A DNA stretch of 12,500 bases from Halisarca cf. caerulea. Its lineage: Eukaryota; Porifera; Demospongiae; Chondrillida; Halisarcidae. Below the pieces are notes generated by a model that had not been told where the DNA came from, did no database searches, and worked only from the letters and a program-made list of their open reading frames with translations. Of the stretch, positions 1-8,382 are shown in pieces. Every line of letters begins with the position of its first letter. The stretch's first letter is position 1. The position numbers and the translations under genes were made by a program. Location: contig CAUJGJ010000082.1 of assembly GCA_963170055.1 (NCBI GenBank), positions 1,000,001 through 1,012,500 on the forward strand, read 5' to 3'.

Positions 1-173
1 AGTCCCTGTCTGGCTTCTTCATGCAGACTTTAACACTGGGCGCTTTGAAAAACCATTAAAACCATAGGCAAAATAATGCATAGATGGTTTTGTATATATC
101 TATGGAAAATCCGACTGTTGTGAATTGATAGGTCTTTTTGGCTATACACTCGATTGACCACCATCCACCAGAG

Positions 174-213
174 ATGACAGATATGGTATACAAGGATATT
201 ATGGAGTTTAACG
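174..213 (+). CDS. Gene A exon 1: short first coding exon of ankyrin-kelch gene (predicted)
   Basis: An ATG at 174 opens a 13-codon exon (MTDMVYKDIMEFN plus one base of a split Gly codon). It ends at a GTGAGC donor at 214. The split-codon phase matches the acceptor at 497-498. The peptide aligns with exon 1 of gene B around a shared Y-K-[DE] core followed by a G-E junction, and both copies use the same GTGAGC donor. An in-frame TAG at 129-131 with no ATG between it and 174 argues that this is the true start; a purine sits at -3. A second ATG at 183 is an alternative start. The exon is too short to prove by itself, so the call rests on parallelism with gene B. No TATA box or promoter could be assigned in bases 1-173. 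Confidence 0.6.
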
Positions 214-498
214 GTGAGCGGGTCAGTGAGCGAGAGGAGTAGGGATCTACCGTGACCTCCTACAAAGAAGAATTCTTTCTCTAGTGGCTATAAGTATCAA
301 TCTCCTTCCACAGTTTTTGTGGAAAGTGATAGCTTCTCCTCCTAGTAATTTCTAGCATTTCTTTTATCACACTGATTTATTTAGCTAGCTTCCCTAGGCT
401 AAGATGCCTATAAAGCTTCCAGCTAATTAAGGCGAATTCCAAGGATTTCTGCATGTTGATGTATGTATTACAAATGAGCCAACTGTTGGTTTGTGTAG
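214..498 (+). other. Gene A intron 1
   Basis: The intron runs from a GTGAGC donor to a TTTGTGTAG acceptor. It holds no open frame of note. A small hairpin, TTCCACA and TGTGGAA separated by five bases, sits near 308-326. Nothing else is recognised. Confidence 0.55.
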
Positions 499-932
499 GT
501 GAACCGAGTGAGATTGAAAAGTATCACTGGTTGAACATTTCCATTAAACTTCACAATGTGAAGTTGATGAAGGAGCTCATTTCAAAAGGAGTGTGTGTCA
601 ACTTTCCTGCTGAGCTTCCAAAAGATGCTGAATTCAGTCCTCTTCACAACTGTGTGGACTACAATCTACTTGAAGGTATTCCCCTTCTAGTAGATGCAGG
701 AGCTGATGTGGACATCCATGCACGGGACAAGCACAGACCTACTCCACTCCATCGTGCTATTCTTGCAGAGGAGCTCCCAATGGTGAAGGAACTGATGTTA
801 CATGGTGCCGATCCCTACTGCCTTGTTGAGGGAGTGGATTCTGTGAGTGGGAAGCTTGTGAGATGGGACTGCTTTGAACTGGCCAAAGTGTTGAAGAACG
901 ATAAAGTGATGTCGTATCTGAGCAAGTACAAG
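499..932 (+). CDS. Gene A exon 2: ankyrin-repeat exon
   Basis: This open exon starts after a TAG acceptor and ends TAC-AAG before a GTTTGT donor in phase 0. It encodes about 145 aa with three ankyrin-like repeats. The first covers the KYHWLNISI...LMKELISKG stretch. The second covers SPLHNCVDY...LLVDAGADVD. The third is the most canonical, TPLHRAILAEELPMVKELM followed by HGADP. A degenerate fourth unit follows (WDCFELAKVL...MSYLSKYK). Ankyrin repeats form helical protein-binding surfaces; the partner is unknown. The exon is clearly homologous to gene B exon 2, but only about half of the residues agree by eye. ATG 453, upstream of the acceptor, opens the same frame but lies in the intron and is not needed. 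Confidence 0.87.
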
Positions 933-1011
933 GTTTGTTGGTTATATGATGTGTTTGTTGAGCATGCAGTTATACATTTCATGCATGACCTTCTGTGCTG
1001 CAGTGTGTGTG

Positions 1012-1013
<2 letters not shown>

Positions 1014-1051
<38 letters not shown>
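1014..1051 (+). repeat. (TG)19 microsatellite
   Basis: Uninterrupted TG dinucleotides run directly into the CAGGCC end of the element at 1052. GT repeats resume on its other side at 1379, as if one microsatellite was split by an insertion. Confidence 0.95.
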
Positions 1052-1054
<3 letters not shown>

Positions 1055-1377
1055 GCCTGTAGCTAGGTTGAATTAATGGGGGGGGGGGGGGGGGTCTTCT
1101 GGACCGAAGTGGAACTCTTCACTACGTAAATGGCCATTGTGGTTGATTACGTTTTGCGGGACAGACAATCTGAGATTGAAGTATTTGCATGGATACTAGC
1201 TTTATTTCAGGGATTGATGGAGTATATAGATAAATCTAAGAAGTAACTGTTATAGAAAGTTCTCATGAAATAAGGCTAGAACATCTCTTTCATTTTCAGT
1301 GTTGTTATAGCCAGGTGGAACTGGCTTCTAAGTGGGGGGTGCGGTCACACCCCCTGAACCCCCCTGCCTACGGGCCT

Positions 1378-1378
<1 letters not shown>
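1052..1378. mobile_element. Short non-autonomous DNA element with CAGGCC ends, in a GT repeat
   Basis: The left end reads CAGGCCTGTAGCTAGG and the right end, reverse-complemented, reads CAGGCCCGTAGGCAGG. That is an imperfect inverted repeat of about 16 bp. G-rich sequence follows both ends: G17 at 1078-1094 on the left, and C-runs read on the + strand near 1351-1365. GT microsatellite flanks it on both sides, which hides any target duplication. Length is 327 bp and there is no coding potential. This looks like a MITE. CAGG ends would suit hAT-like or related families, but the family is not settled. Confidence 0.65.
1078..1094 (+). repeat. G17 homopolymer
   Basis: Seventeen consecutive G residues lie inside the left arm of the CAGGCC-ended element. 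Runs of this kind are prone to length error in sequencing and to slippage in vivo. Confidence 0.95.

Positions 1379-1432
<54 letters not shown>
1379..1432 (+). repeat. (GT)27 microsatellite
   Basis: Pure GT dinucleotides are followed by a degenerate GT/AT-rich tail to about 1500. All reading frames here are low-complexity Cys-Val or Thr-His and are not genes. Confidence 0.95.
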
Positions 1433-1440
<8 letters not shown>

Positions 1441-2029
1441 GTGTGTGTTCATGTGTGTGCATATGTGTGTGTGTTTGTATGTGTACTTGTATGTACATGC
1501 ATATGGTGTGTTGGTCCCATAGCAAGGAACAAGATATCTCTGCAGGTCCTAAAACAGGTTCTGCATACAATTACATGAGGTGCTATCAACAAGCATATTG
1601 TCACACATTCCATAAAACTTGCATGCATGGTCATTCACTTTTCATCTGTCTCATATGATTATTCCACGTGCATGATGTTTGCATATAATCCTGTTGAGCT
1701 CCTTGTTCATTAGTGAAAGGGGAAATTATTATTATTAATAGATGGAGTTATGACCTATGTTTGGTAGAGAATCCCTCATTTATCACAGTGACTGAAGAGG
1801 GCAAGAATGTTGTAGACTATTTCCCTATAGCTCACAATGACTGTTAGCTAGATGGTAATGCACACCCTGTGCCTAAGCTAGCCTTACGTAATAATGAAGA
1901 GATATAAAGCTGTAACGTTGGACACAAGTGATGTGCTTTGGATGAAATCTATGTAAAGACGCGTCTATATTCTAAAATCTATTCTTAACCTCTTAAAGCT
2001 CCAATTTATTAACAAAAGCTAGGGTAGAT

Positions 2030-2567
2030 AGAAATATACTATAGCTAACCACGATAATCTGAGACGAAACATCATGCACTGTCTTGCCAATGTGCTATAA
2101 GGCCTCTTCCGGGAATTCCACCCTTCATCAGTAGCACTGGGCAGAGCAGTAATGGATGTTCCTTGGAAAGTCCTCCTATAGTCCTCTAATTTTCTTATAT
2201 TTTGAGTATTTGCCACCGTGATGGTGCTTTTTATAGTATGGTCAAACCCAGTTAATCTCAACTATGCATAACTACAAAAAATTTTGTTGACACTTTAGAC
2301 CTGCTAACAAAGCAGTACTTGCATGGCATAAATCTAGCCATTCAGTGAAGAGGTCAGTTTAATACCATCTAGCGGTTTTGGATTTAAGTTTTCCTTGACC
2401 AAGCTCGTGATGGGAGGTTTTCAAGGAACATTCACTACTGCTACTGCCCAGTGCTTCTGAGGATGCATGGGTGAAATTCCCAGAAAAGGCCTTATTATAG
2501 CACATTAGCAAACAGCAATAATATTATGTTTTGTTTCAGATGATCGTGGTTATATTAGTACATTTAA
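2030..2567. repeat. Long imperfect inverted repeat (foldback/MITE-like)
   Basis: The arm at about 2030-2170 reads, on the opposite strand, like the arm at about 2419-2567. Shared blocks include AACCACGAT, AATGTGCTATAA, AAGGCC, GGGAATT, CACCC, CACTGGGCAG and ATGTTCCTTG, in the same order. The arms are about 140 bp with scattered mismatches and small gaps, and the spacer is about 250 bp of non-coding sequence. It lies within gene A intron 2, so the pre-mRNA could fold into a long hairpin. I could not find convincing target duplications, so the ends are approximate. Confidence 0.75.
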
Positions 2568-3316
2568 TTCTGCTACATTGTCGTTAGGTTCATCCACAAT
2601 ATGTATACACACTAGTGGTACCTGCATGTTTGAGAGGTCGACCATGCACATTGGCAAATATAATAATATGGTCTCTCAAGACAGGTGGTCTCTCATTGGA
2701 GGTTCACCTCAAACAGCCATGCACCAATTTATATTAATATATAGGTGTATATTTAGCTTGAATCTTTTATATATTATAGGTGAGGTACGGTAATATATGC
2801 TTTTATTCCTTTTTATTCCTTGTTATATATTCCTTCTTCTTTGCTCTCTAGATACCTTAACCCATACATGCATTCTTCTTAAGATAGGATGGTTCTCTTT
2901 AATTTCCCCTCAGTACTCAAGCTCGAGCTGGCCACATATGACCTCGAGGTGGCAAAAATAATGGCGATCCGTTGATATCAACGCCGGCTTTCAATTGGAA
3001 CTCTTAGACTACATATACTTCACTTGTAACCTATTGAAGGCAAAATATTATACTAGTGTTGTGTTTAGTTGAGGAAGGAAAGATTATACGTACGTACCAG
3101 GTCCTATATGTGCTCTGACAAATCATCCTCAGAATGGTCGCTTTAATACAAGTAATTTTGTCATATATTCAACCAATTGCCCTTGACTGGTTGTGCGTTA
3201 TAGGTGGTCATTCTTCAAAGCTGAAAGTGCCTGAAAATGTGGTCTTTGTAATGAGGTGATCCCTCAAATCAAGTACCACTGCATTTGATTTGATGTGCAT
3301 TTTTTTCAATAAATAG

Positions 3317-4269
3317 TTGTTTGAAGAAGAGAAGTTGAAGCTAACCCACCTCTACTGGAGAGAACAACCAGATGTATTGGAGAGGATGAAGTACCCAACA
3401 GCAGTATATTTGATTGACAAGATATTTGTTGGTGAAAGGTGGTGGAGGGGGTCCTATGATCAGTTTCTGTGTGTGTTCAATGTTGTCAGTCGAACATGGT
3501 CTAAAGTACCATTTCATGATTCTTGTGATATGTGTGGCTACACCTTAGCAGCCACAGCCAACCAGGTACACACTTTGGGTGGTAATTGGAGAAAGAATGG
3601 GAAAGGAGAAGAGTGTTCAAAAGTAGTATTCTCTTTGCCAATGGGTGATTTTATGAAATGGTCCAATACACTCCCTCCATTGAACATAGGAAGGGAGTGT
3701 GCTACATCAACTTCTTTTGAGGAGACGATTGTTGTTGCTAGTGGTTGGGGTGGAAATGGTGGTTGGTTGTCATCAGTAGAAGTGTTGGACAGTTCCCAGC
3801 TGTCCTCCATTTGGTGGGAGATTTGTGATTTACCTGTGAAGTCTTACCTAATGCAATGCACAGTAACAGACTCTTCATTGGATGTGGTGGTGGTACTGGT
3901 AATACAGTTTACACAGCCAAACTGAGTGCTGTAAAGGAATCACTGATTCCAAGTGATCCTAAATCAAGTGTATCTCCTGAATCCTTTTGGCAGTCCCTCC
4001 CTAAAACCCCACTCAAGTGGAGTGGTTTAGTTGCTGTAAACAACAGTTACTGCCTTGTTACTGTGGGTGGCTCTGATGATGATGGCAAACTCCATTCATC
4101 TGTTGATTTGTATGATTGTTATAAAAAGACATGGACTAAAGTGTCTGATATTAGAAAGAGTAGAAGGTTCCCAGCTGTTGTGGTTTGTACATTCGAAAGC
4201 AAACAGGAACTTTTTGTACTTTGTGGTTTGGGTGCTGACACTTCTGTAGAATTATGTGAATTATTTTGA
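3317..4269 (+). pseudogene. Gene A exon 3: kelch-like exon, frameshifted
   Basis: The exon begins after an AATAG acceptor with TTG-TTT-GAA (LFEEEKLKLTHLYW), matching gene B exon 3 almost word for word. Kelch-like features include a VHTLGG diglycine, GR.[x]ATSTSF, SSVEVLDSSQ with WWEICDLPV, and VTVGGS with SSVDLYDCYKKTW: the pattern of a beta-propeller. At about 3871 the sequence reads ACAGAC-TCTTC where gene B reads ACAGAC-AATGAAC-TCTTC, a net loss of 7 bp. The frame then runs off into a TGA at 3923-3925. The original frame is still open to a TGA ending at 4269, with conserved sequence to the final CELF. Either the copy is recently damaged, making a 360-aa protein with half a propeller, or this is a sequencing or assembly error. 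Apart from this indel I see no stop. Confidence 0.82.
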
Positions 4270-4708
4270 GTGTTTGTTAGATTCCCATTTGCAGTTTCCA
4301 TGGAATTATTAATCCAAAATCATCCGCAATAGCCAAAACTTGAAAAATAGTAATTCTAACATTTCGGAGGATCCTGTGAACATATTCAGACAACCCCTTG
4401 ATGTACTTTGGGTAGTGTCACAAACGCTTTGTGTTTCGAATAACAAATACATAATTCATGGACAAACTATACTTGATCACTTGCACATTCATGTACATTA
4501 CATTGTTATTATGCCATAATATTGTTGTGCTATGACATTGATTTGGTATGTACCTAACTCTTATAAATCACGAGAAATTGGAACCTCTAATTACCAGGCG
4601 TTCTTTCATAAGCAAATCGTCCGCTGACTACCTGCATATAGCGGCCGCCTGACTCATTGGATCATGTGTCCTGTATCACGTGATCCCGATCCCCTACTCT
4701 CCACCACA
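4270..4708 (+). other. Intergenic region between gene A and gene B
   Basis: This stretch holds the 3' flank of gene A and the promoter side of gene B. No AATAAA signal is evident right after the gene A stop. The sequence is AT-rich to about 4640 and then turns GC-richer just before the gene B start. There is no coding sequence that I can support. Confidence 0.6.
4650..4683 (+). promoter_or_regulatory. Putative proximal promoter sites of gene B (AP-1-like and E-box-like)
   Basis: Within 60 bp upstream of the gene B ATG lie TGACTCA (4650-4656, the AP-1/bZIP consensus), an overlapping ATTGG (4656-4660, an inverted CCAAT) and TCACGTGA (4676-4683, a palindromic bHLH-ZIP E-box). The block follows GCGGCCGC at 4641-4648. 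Exact consensus words close to a start codon are suggestive, but short sites occur by chance and no expression data are available here. Confidence 0.35.
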
Positions 4709-4775
4709 ATGGCTGAGAAGAAAGAGAAGAAAAAGAGTTGGACCTACAAAGAACTAGTTGACGCTACTGGTGGAG
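4709..4775 (+). CDS. Gene B exon 1: start of ankyrin-kelch gene
   Basis: The ATG in CCACCACAATGGCTG has A at -3 and G at +4, a strong initiation context. The exon encodes 22 residues with a very basic start (MAEKKEKKKSWTYKELVDATGG) and one base of a Glu codon. It ends at a GTGAGC donor (4776). The phase fits the acceptor at 5121-5122 exactly, giving G-G-E-L-D-E across the junction. It parallels gene A exon 1 (shared Y-K-[DE] core, same donor). The lysine cluster could be a nuclear or nucleolar signal or simply a charged N-terminus; no signal peptide is seen. Confidence 0.75.
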
Positions 4776-5122
4776 GTGAGCTTTAACCTATTGTTGATTC
4801 AATCATTGGCATTCTATACTTAAGTATAGAGTATCTATGATTCAATGTAGATGTGATCGCGTAGAGGTACGACCGCACTCCTTTCCTGTGACTGATATTC
4901 CACTAGACCTCGTTGCCAGTGAACCCAGCCTATTTTGACTACCATATACTATATAATCGTAGCAGACCAGATATTGATGTTCTTTAAGCCTTTAAATTTA
5001 TGTCCTAATAGTTTCTTGTTCATTGGCATGCTCTTGCTATTTCCTTGTTTGTTTGTTCCTGTATTTATTGATGATTTCTTGATTTTTCTGTGATTAACGC
5101 GTTGTACGTGTGTTGTCTGTAG
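4776..5122 (+). other. Gene B intron 1
   Basis: The intron runs from GTGAGC to TTGTCTGTAG, with a T-rich 3' half. It contains a perfect 18-bp palindrome at 4813-4830 (TCTATACTTAAGTATAGA). No gene is seen within it. Confidence 0.7.
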
Positions 5123-5559
5123 AACTGGACGAGGCAGCGAAGTACGACTGGTTGCATGTGGCCATCACTGATCTAAGAGACGTGGGTCTGATGAAGGATT
5201 TGATTTCAGAAGGAGCGTGTGTGAACATTCCCAAAAATAATCCTGAGGGTTTTGTGTGTAGTCCGCTTATGCAGTGTGTGGAGTACGACTTTGTAGAGGG
5301 TGTGTCAGTCCTAGTGGAGGGCGGGGCTGAGGTGGACTTTCGATCCCAGTTGTGTCCATACAAGGTGACTCCACTTCATCGTGCCGTTCAGGAGGACAAC
5401 CTCCCAATAGTGAAGGAGCTTATGTCGTACGGTGCCGATCCCTACCGCCTTGTGAAGGGATTCAGTTCTCTAAACGGTAAACCTTTCAGTTGGGACTGCT
5501 TCGACTTGGCTGAGTTTGTGGATAGTGTTGGAATGAAGTCATATTTGAGGAAATACAAG
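5123..5559 (+). CDS. Gene B exon 2: ankyrin-repeat exon
   Basis: This exon encodes residues 23-168 of the predicted 485-aa protein. It has three ankyrin-like repeats: about 29-58 (KYDWLHVAI...LMKDLISEGACVN), 68-97 (CSPLMQCVEY...VLVEGGAEVDF) and 104-134 (TPLHRAVQEDNLPIVKELM then SYGADPYRL). A capping unit follows (WDCFDLAEFV...KSYLRKYK). It ends AAA-TAC-AAG before a GTTTGT donor in phase 0, the same place as gene A exon 2. The role is probably protein-protein binding, with the partner unknown. The upstream open frame back to 5110 lies in the intron. The downstream frame into GTGTGTTGTGTGTAG is intron read-through and would stop at 5593-5595. Confidence 0.9.
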
Positions 5560-5643
5560 GTTTGTTGTTTAAAGCTGTGTGTGTGTTGTGTGTAGGGTGC
5601 AAGTGGTCTGTATGAGGGATATGACATATGAAATGTAGTCAGA

Positions 5644-5769
5644 CACGCTAGCATAGTCTCACATAGCCATGCAGACCTCAACTTCTTGAACTTGTAAAAT
5701 GTCACCTCTCCTTGGCACAGAAGGATCAAAGAGGTTAGAGTCTGGCTATGCAAGACTATGCTAGCAGTG
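5644..5769. mobile_element. 126-bp CACTG-ended inverted-repeat mini-element
   Basis: The left end is CACGCTAGCATAGTCT. The right end, reverse-complemented, is CACTGCTAGCATAGTCT. Both continue with CATAGCCA and CAGAC, giving arms of about 30 bp with small gaps. Further inward the arms still pair partially. AGA flanks both sides (5641-5643 and 5770-5772), a possible 3-bp target duplication. CACT[A/G] ends with a 3-bp duplication are the hallmark of the CACTA (CMC/EnSpm) group, so this may be a tiny non-autonomous member. Three bases of duplication is weak evidence. Confidence 0.6.
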
Positions 5770-6546
5770 AGAAATTTTAAATTAGAGTTTCTGGTACTTT
5801 TTAATTGTCATGACTGCATTTGCTAACTCTTGTAGAATTCCCCCTTGTCACCCTGTGGGTGTGGTCAGAGTATTATGTTGGTGTATTTTCAGTATACAAT
5901 GTTCAAAGTGATCAGTTGATAGTTTCCCTCTCTTTGGGGAAGACAACAATAGAGCCATTTTATTCAATGCGTACATATATCATTGCACCAAATGTGGGGT
6001 TTCCAGTGACTATAATACGTACCTCTTTCACATGCACCCTATGTGAAATGGAGGGGGATTGATTGAAGTGGGATTTAACCCCAATCAAATAAGAATGTGT
6101 GTGTACCAATGCCTACTTTACTGTGTGCAGAAATGGCATCCATTTTAGAACTTTTGTAATGTTTGAGTTCTTTCTTACATGTTTGGATGCAAAACTGACA
6201 AGAACACATATAATGTGGTTTTCCCCAAAAGGTATCCAGTCCAATGTGCCTATATCCACAGTACATGAGATGGTCCATTGGTGTCGTGGATGAGGGAAGT
6301 GCAGCGTTGCCATGCAGTGGTAGTGGTCTTTGGTAGGGGATCTTGCTACGTATGTAGATTTGAAAGAACACTGACCTGACTGTCCATGTTTCTCCTCCTC
6401 TGGTGGTAACATGTGTGGTCATACATTGTTGTTGAAAGTGGACAAAATATGACACAGTCAGGGATGGTGGCTGGGAAGCACATGCTCTTAATAGTTCATG
6501 CACTCAAATGAATTTTCATGAATCGGAAGACATTCATAATAGTAAA

Positions 6547-6570
6547 GTCCCATAAAAATTTCAGACAATG
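6547..6570 (+). repeat. Direct repeat copy 1 (related to 10658-10680)
   Basis: GTCCC followed by AAAATTTCAGACAAT occurs here and again near the 3' end of the same intron, differing in 3-4 bases and one base of length. The two copies flank the pogo element at unequal distances, 17 bp to the left and about 780 bp to the right. They may be remnants of an older dispersed repeat. Confidence 0.5.
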
Positions 6571-6586
6571 CCGAACAATATGTATA

Positions 6587-6610
6587 CCGTACTTCCTCTA
6601 AAAATTCGGG
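6587..6610 (+). repeat. Left terminal inverted repeat of pogo element
   Basis: This 24-bp arm starts CCGTACTTCC and ends AATTCGGG. It is identical to the reverse complement of 9856-9879 and is preceded by TA at 6585-6586. Confidence 0.95.
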
Positions 6611-6680
6611 ACATTTTTAGGAGTTTCATATCACACATTTTGAATTTTAAGAGGTTAAGTCTTCTTGTTGACAGGTGCTT

Positions 6681-6720
6681 TGCGAAAATCAGAGACTCTT
6701 CACGAAATTAGAGACTCTTG
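6681..6720 (+). repeat. Left subterminal tandem repeats (2 x 20 bp)
   Basis: TGCGAAAATCAGAGACTCTT is followed directly by CACGAAATTAGAGACTCTTG. The units share CGAAA.T.AGAGACTCTT. A similar word, GCGAAATTAGAGGGTC, occurs at 9755-9770 near the other end in the same orientation. Such subterminal repeats often are transposase binding sites. Confidence 0.7.
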
Positions 6721-6770
6721 ATGAAAAATAGATCCGTTCTTACTGCCATTTTGGGACTCCTTGTAAAAAC

Positions 6771-7181
6771 ATGGCTGACATCAGGGCGTTCTTTGTTACC
6801 GTCTCTTGCGTTGTTAGAGGGTACCACGTATACAAAGAAATTTGGAAACCTGACGCTGGAGAAGAATTTGTTTGTCGTACAGAAGAAGGAAACGTCCATG
6901 ACAGAAAAGCTGTCGCTGTGTGCAGTCCTGATGGCACGATCGTGGGTCATCTTCCTCGTGAGATTTCCAACCTTTGCTTCCATTTTATCCAACACGGAGG
7001 TGAAATTGTTGGTGAAACCACAGGTACAAGGCAACATACAAAGGCAGACTGTGGAGGAATGGAGATTCCTTGCCTTTTGACGCTGTCAGGCAAAAAAAAG
7101 CTGGTAAAGAAAGCAAAAGGACTAATTGTAGGCCACAGGACAAATGCTCTACCTTTGGAGATTGTTACATGCAATGTTTAA
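6771..7181 (+). CDS. HIRAN-domain protein encoded inside the pogo transposon
   Basis: A 136-aa open frame starts at ATG in AAAACATGGCTG (A at -3, G at +4, strong context) and is free of stops. It has the shape of a HIRAN domain: FFVTVSCVVRGYHVY at residues 6-20, then a G-E-E strand, then EEGNVHDRKAVAVCSPDGTIVGHLPREIS at about 38-66. The N-x-x-D-x-x-A-[VI]-A-V and V-G-[HY]-L-P words are the core of the family. A lysine-rich stretch (GKKKLVKKAKG) lies near the C-terminus. In HLTF and Rad5 the HIRAN domain binds 3' ends of DNA at stalled forks. Here it stands alone with no helicase or RING domain. It lies between the left repeat and the transposase, convergent with the latter, so it is probably an accessory gene of the element. 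It is either that or an unrelated gene captured by it. Its effect on transposition is unknown. Transcription signals were not identified. Confidence 0.75.
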   Translation: MADIRAFFVTVSCVVRGYHVYKEIWKPDAGEEFVCRTEEGNVHDRKAVAVCSPDGTIVGHLPREISNLCFHFIQHGGEIVGETTGTRQHTKADCGGMEIPCLLTLSGKKKLVKKAKGLIVGHRTNALPLEIVTCNV

Positions 7182-7401
7182 ATGACTGCATATATAGCTT
7201 TGAATTCAATCCTGTTCTAATGGTCACATTCACATAGTGTAATACTGGGTACGGTGTATCAAACTCAAAGAAAAAGAAAGCAATACTAATACTACTAGGT
7301 CCAACACTACAGCAATATTGTAATGTGAGAATTATTCACTAGTACATATAATCTTTCTTGCTACTTGTGCCATTTTCCTCTTCTGAATCACTTGTGTAGT
7401 C
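7182..7401. other. Spacer between convergent HIRAN and transposase genes
   Basis: This is a 220-bp AT-rich stretch between the two stop codons. I see no clear AATAAA on either strand and no other gene. It presumably holds both 3' ends. Confidence 0.5.
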
Positions 7402-8375
7402 TTACTTGCTACTGTTGTCTTCATCACTAGCATTGCATTCCTCATTGCTAGAGTCTTGGTCACTGTCAGACTCAGCGAAAGGGTCACCCTCTGATTCAGA
7501 TTCCTCAGAATCATCATATGGAACTGACACTGACAGTTCTTTTGCACACCTGATATAGTGGTTTTCTGAGCCATCCACTTTGTTGGATAGACCACAAACC
7601 AGAAAGACCTTTTGGATCATTTCTGGGTGCTCTTTCAGGTAGTCCACACCCTTCTGTACCCATGCTACAACTTGTTCTTTACTGGCTGCCTTCAGATTAC
7701 CACTCTCTGTGGTCTCTGCACTGCTTGTGACAAAGTCAGTCCACTGGTGATGTGCTACATCTTTGAATGGCTTATTAAGCGACACATCCAGAGGTTGGAC
7801 TTTACTGGTACAGCCACCAGGAATAAGAGCAAGATTGATGTTATGCTTGGAGGCTAGCAAGGCAAATCGAGCATCGGCATGTGCACTGAAGCTGTTCAAG
7901 ATGAGAAGGGCCTTCTGCTTCTTTGTGTATGGCAAAACAATCTTTTTCAGCCATGTACTCATGAGATCTCCATCCATCCATCCCTTCTTCTGGACAGTGA
8001 CCACATATCCAGATGGTGGTTTTAGATTGACCTTGCGCTTGCCCTTGAAAATTATCATAGGTGGGAGCATGTCACCAGATGCTGAGCATGCAAGTACAAC
8101 CGTAAAGTGTCGTTTCGATCCATTTGTCCCTCGTACCAGGATTTGCTTCTTGCCCTTAGCAGAGAGAGTTTTGCCAGGAATAAGGTCAAAGAACATGGGT
8201 GTTTCATCCATGTTAATAATCCTGTCTGGTGAATAATCAATGGCCTTGCGCTGCACTTGGACCTGCTTAAGGAAACGCTCTAGTTTAGTCTCCAAGTCAG
8301 CTGGCAACTTTTGTGATACGGACGTTTTGGCTCGAAGTGATAAGCTATGCCTCCGCATAAACTTTTCAGCCCATC

Positions 8376-8382
8376 CCTTAGA
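8376..8382 (+). repeat. 7-bp target site duplication, left copy (CCTTAGA)
   Basis: CCTTAGA here is identical to 8968-8974 on the far side of the nested element. Removing the element with one copy rejoins the transposase frame at a Gly-Trp pair. Confidence 0.85.

Larger units (their letters stand above)
933..3316 (+). other. Gene A intron 2 (repeat-rich)
   Basis: This intron joins the ankyrin exon to the kelch exon in phase 0. It contains GT microsatellites (1014-1051, 1379-1432), a CAGGCC-ended element (1052-1378) and a long foldback (2030-2567). In 1500-2030 and 2570-3280 I see only AT-rich, non-coding sequence with short open frames that lack any recognisable domain. The last 40 or so bases (ATTTGATTTGATGT... 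CAAT.AATAG) resemble the end of gene B intron 2, so the duplication reaches into the intron. Confidence 0.7.

Noticed and set aside
453..498. ATG at 453 as the start of the ankyrin gene A protein
   Set aside because: The frame is open, but a TAG acceptor at 496-498 and homology with gene B place the exon start at 499. The short exon at 174-213 supplies a better, phase-matched start.
1315..1658. Open frames rich in Cys-Val or Thr-His over GT repeats
   Set aside because: They are products of the GT dinucleotide array in several frames on both strands, with no domain and no start context.
5110..5122. In-frame start at 5110 for gene B
   Set aside because: It is a TTG-type codon inside the intron. 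The ATG at 4709 with strong context and matching splice phase is preferred.
6075..6503. 142-aa and 99-aa open frames on the - strand in gene B intron 2
   Set aside because: No recognisable domain, no homology to neighbours, overlapping frames on both strands; probably chance.
6718..7080. 120-aa + strand frame overlapping the HIRAN ORF, and - strand frames beneath it
   Set aside because: The 6771-7181 frame carries the conserved HIRAN words and a strong initiation context; the others do not.
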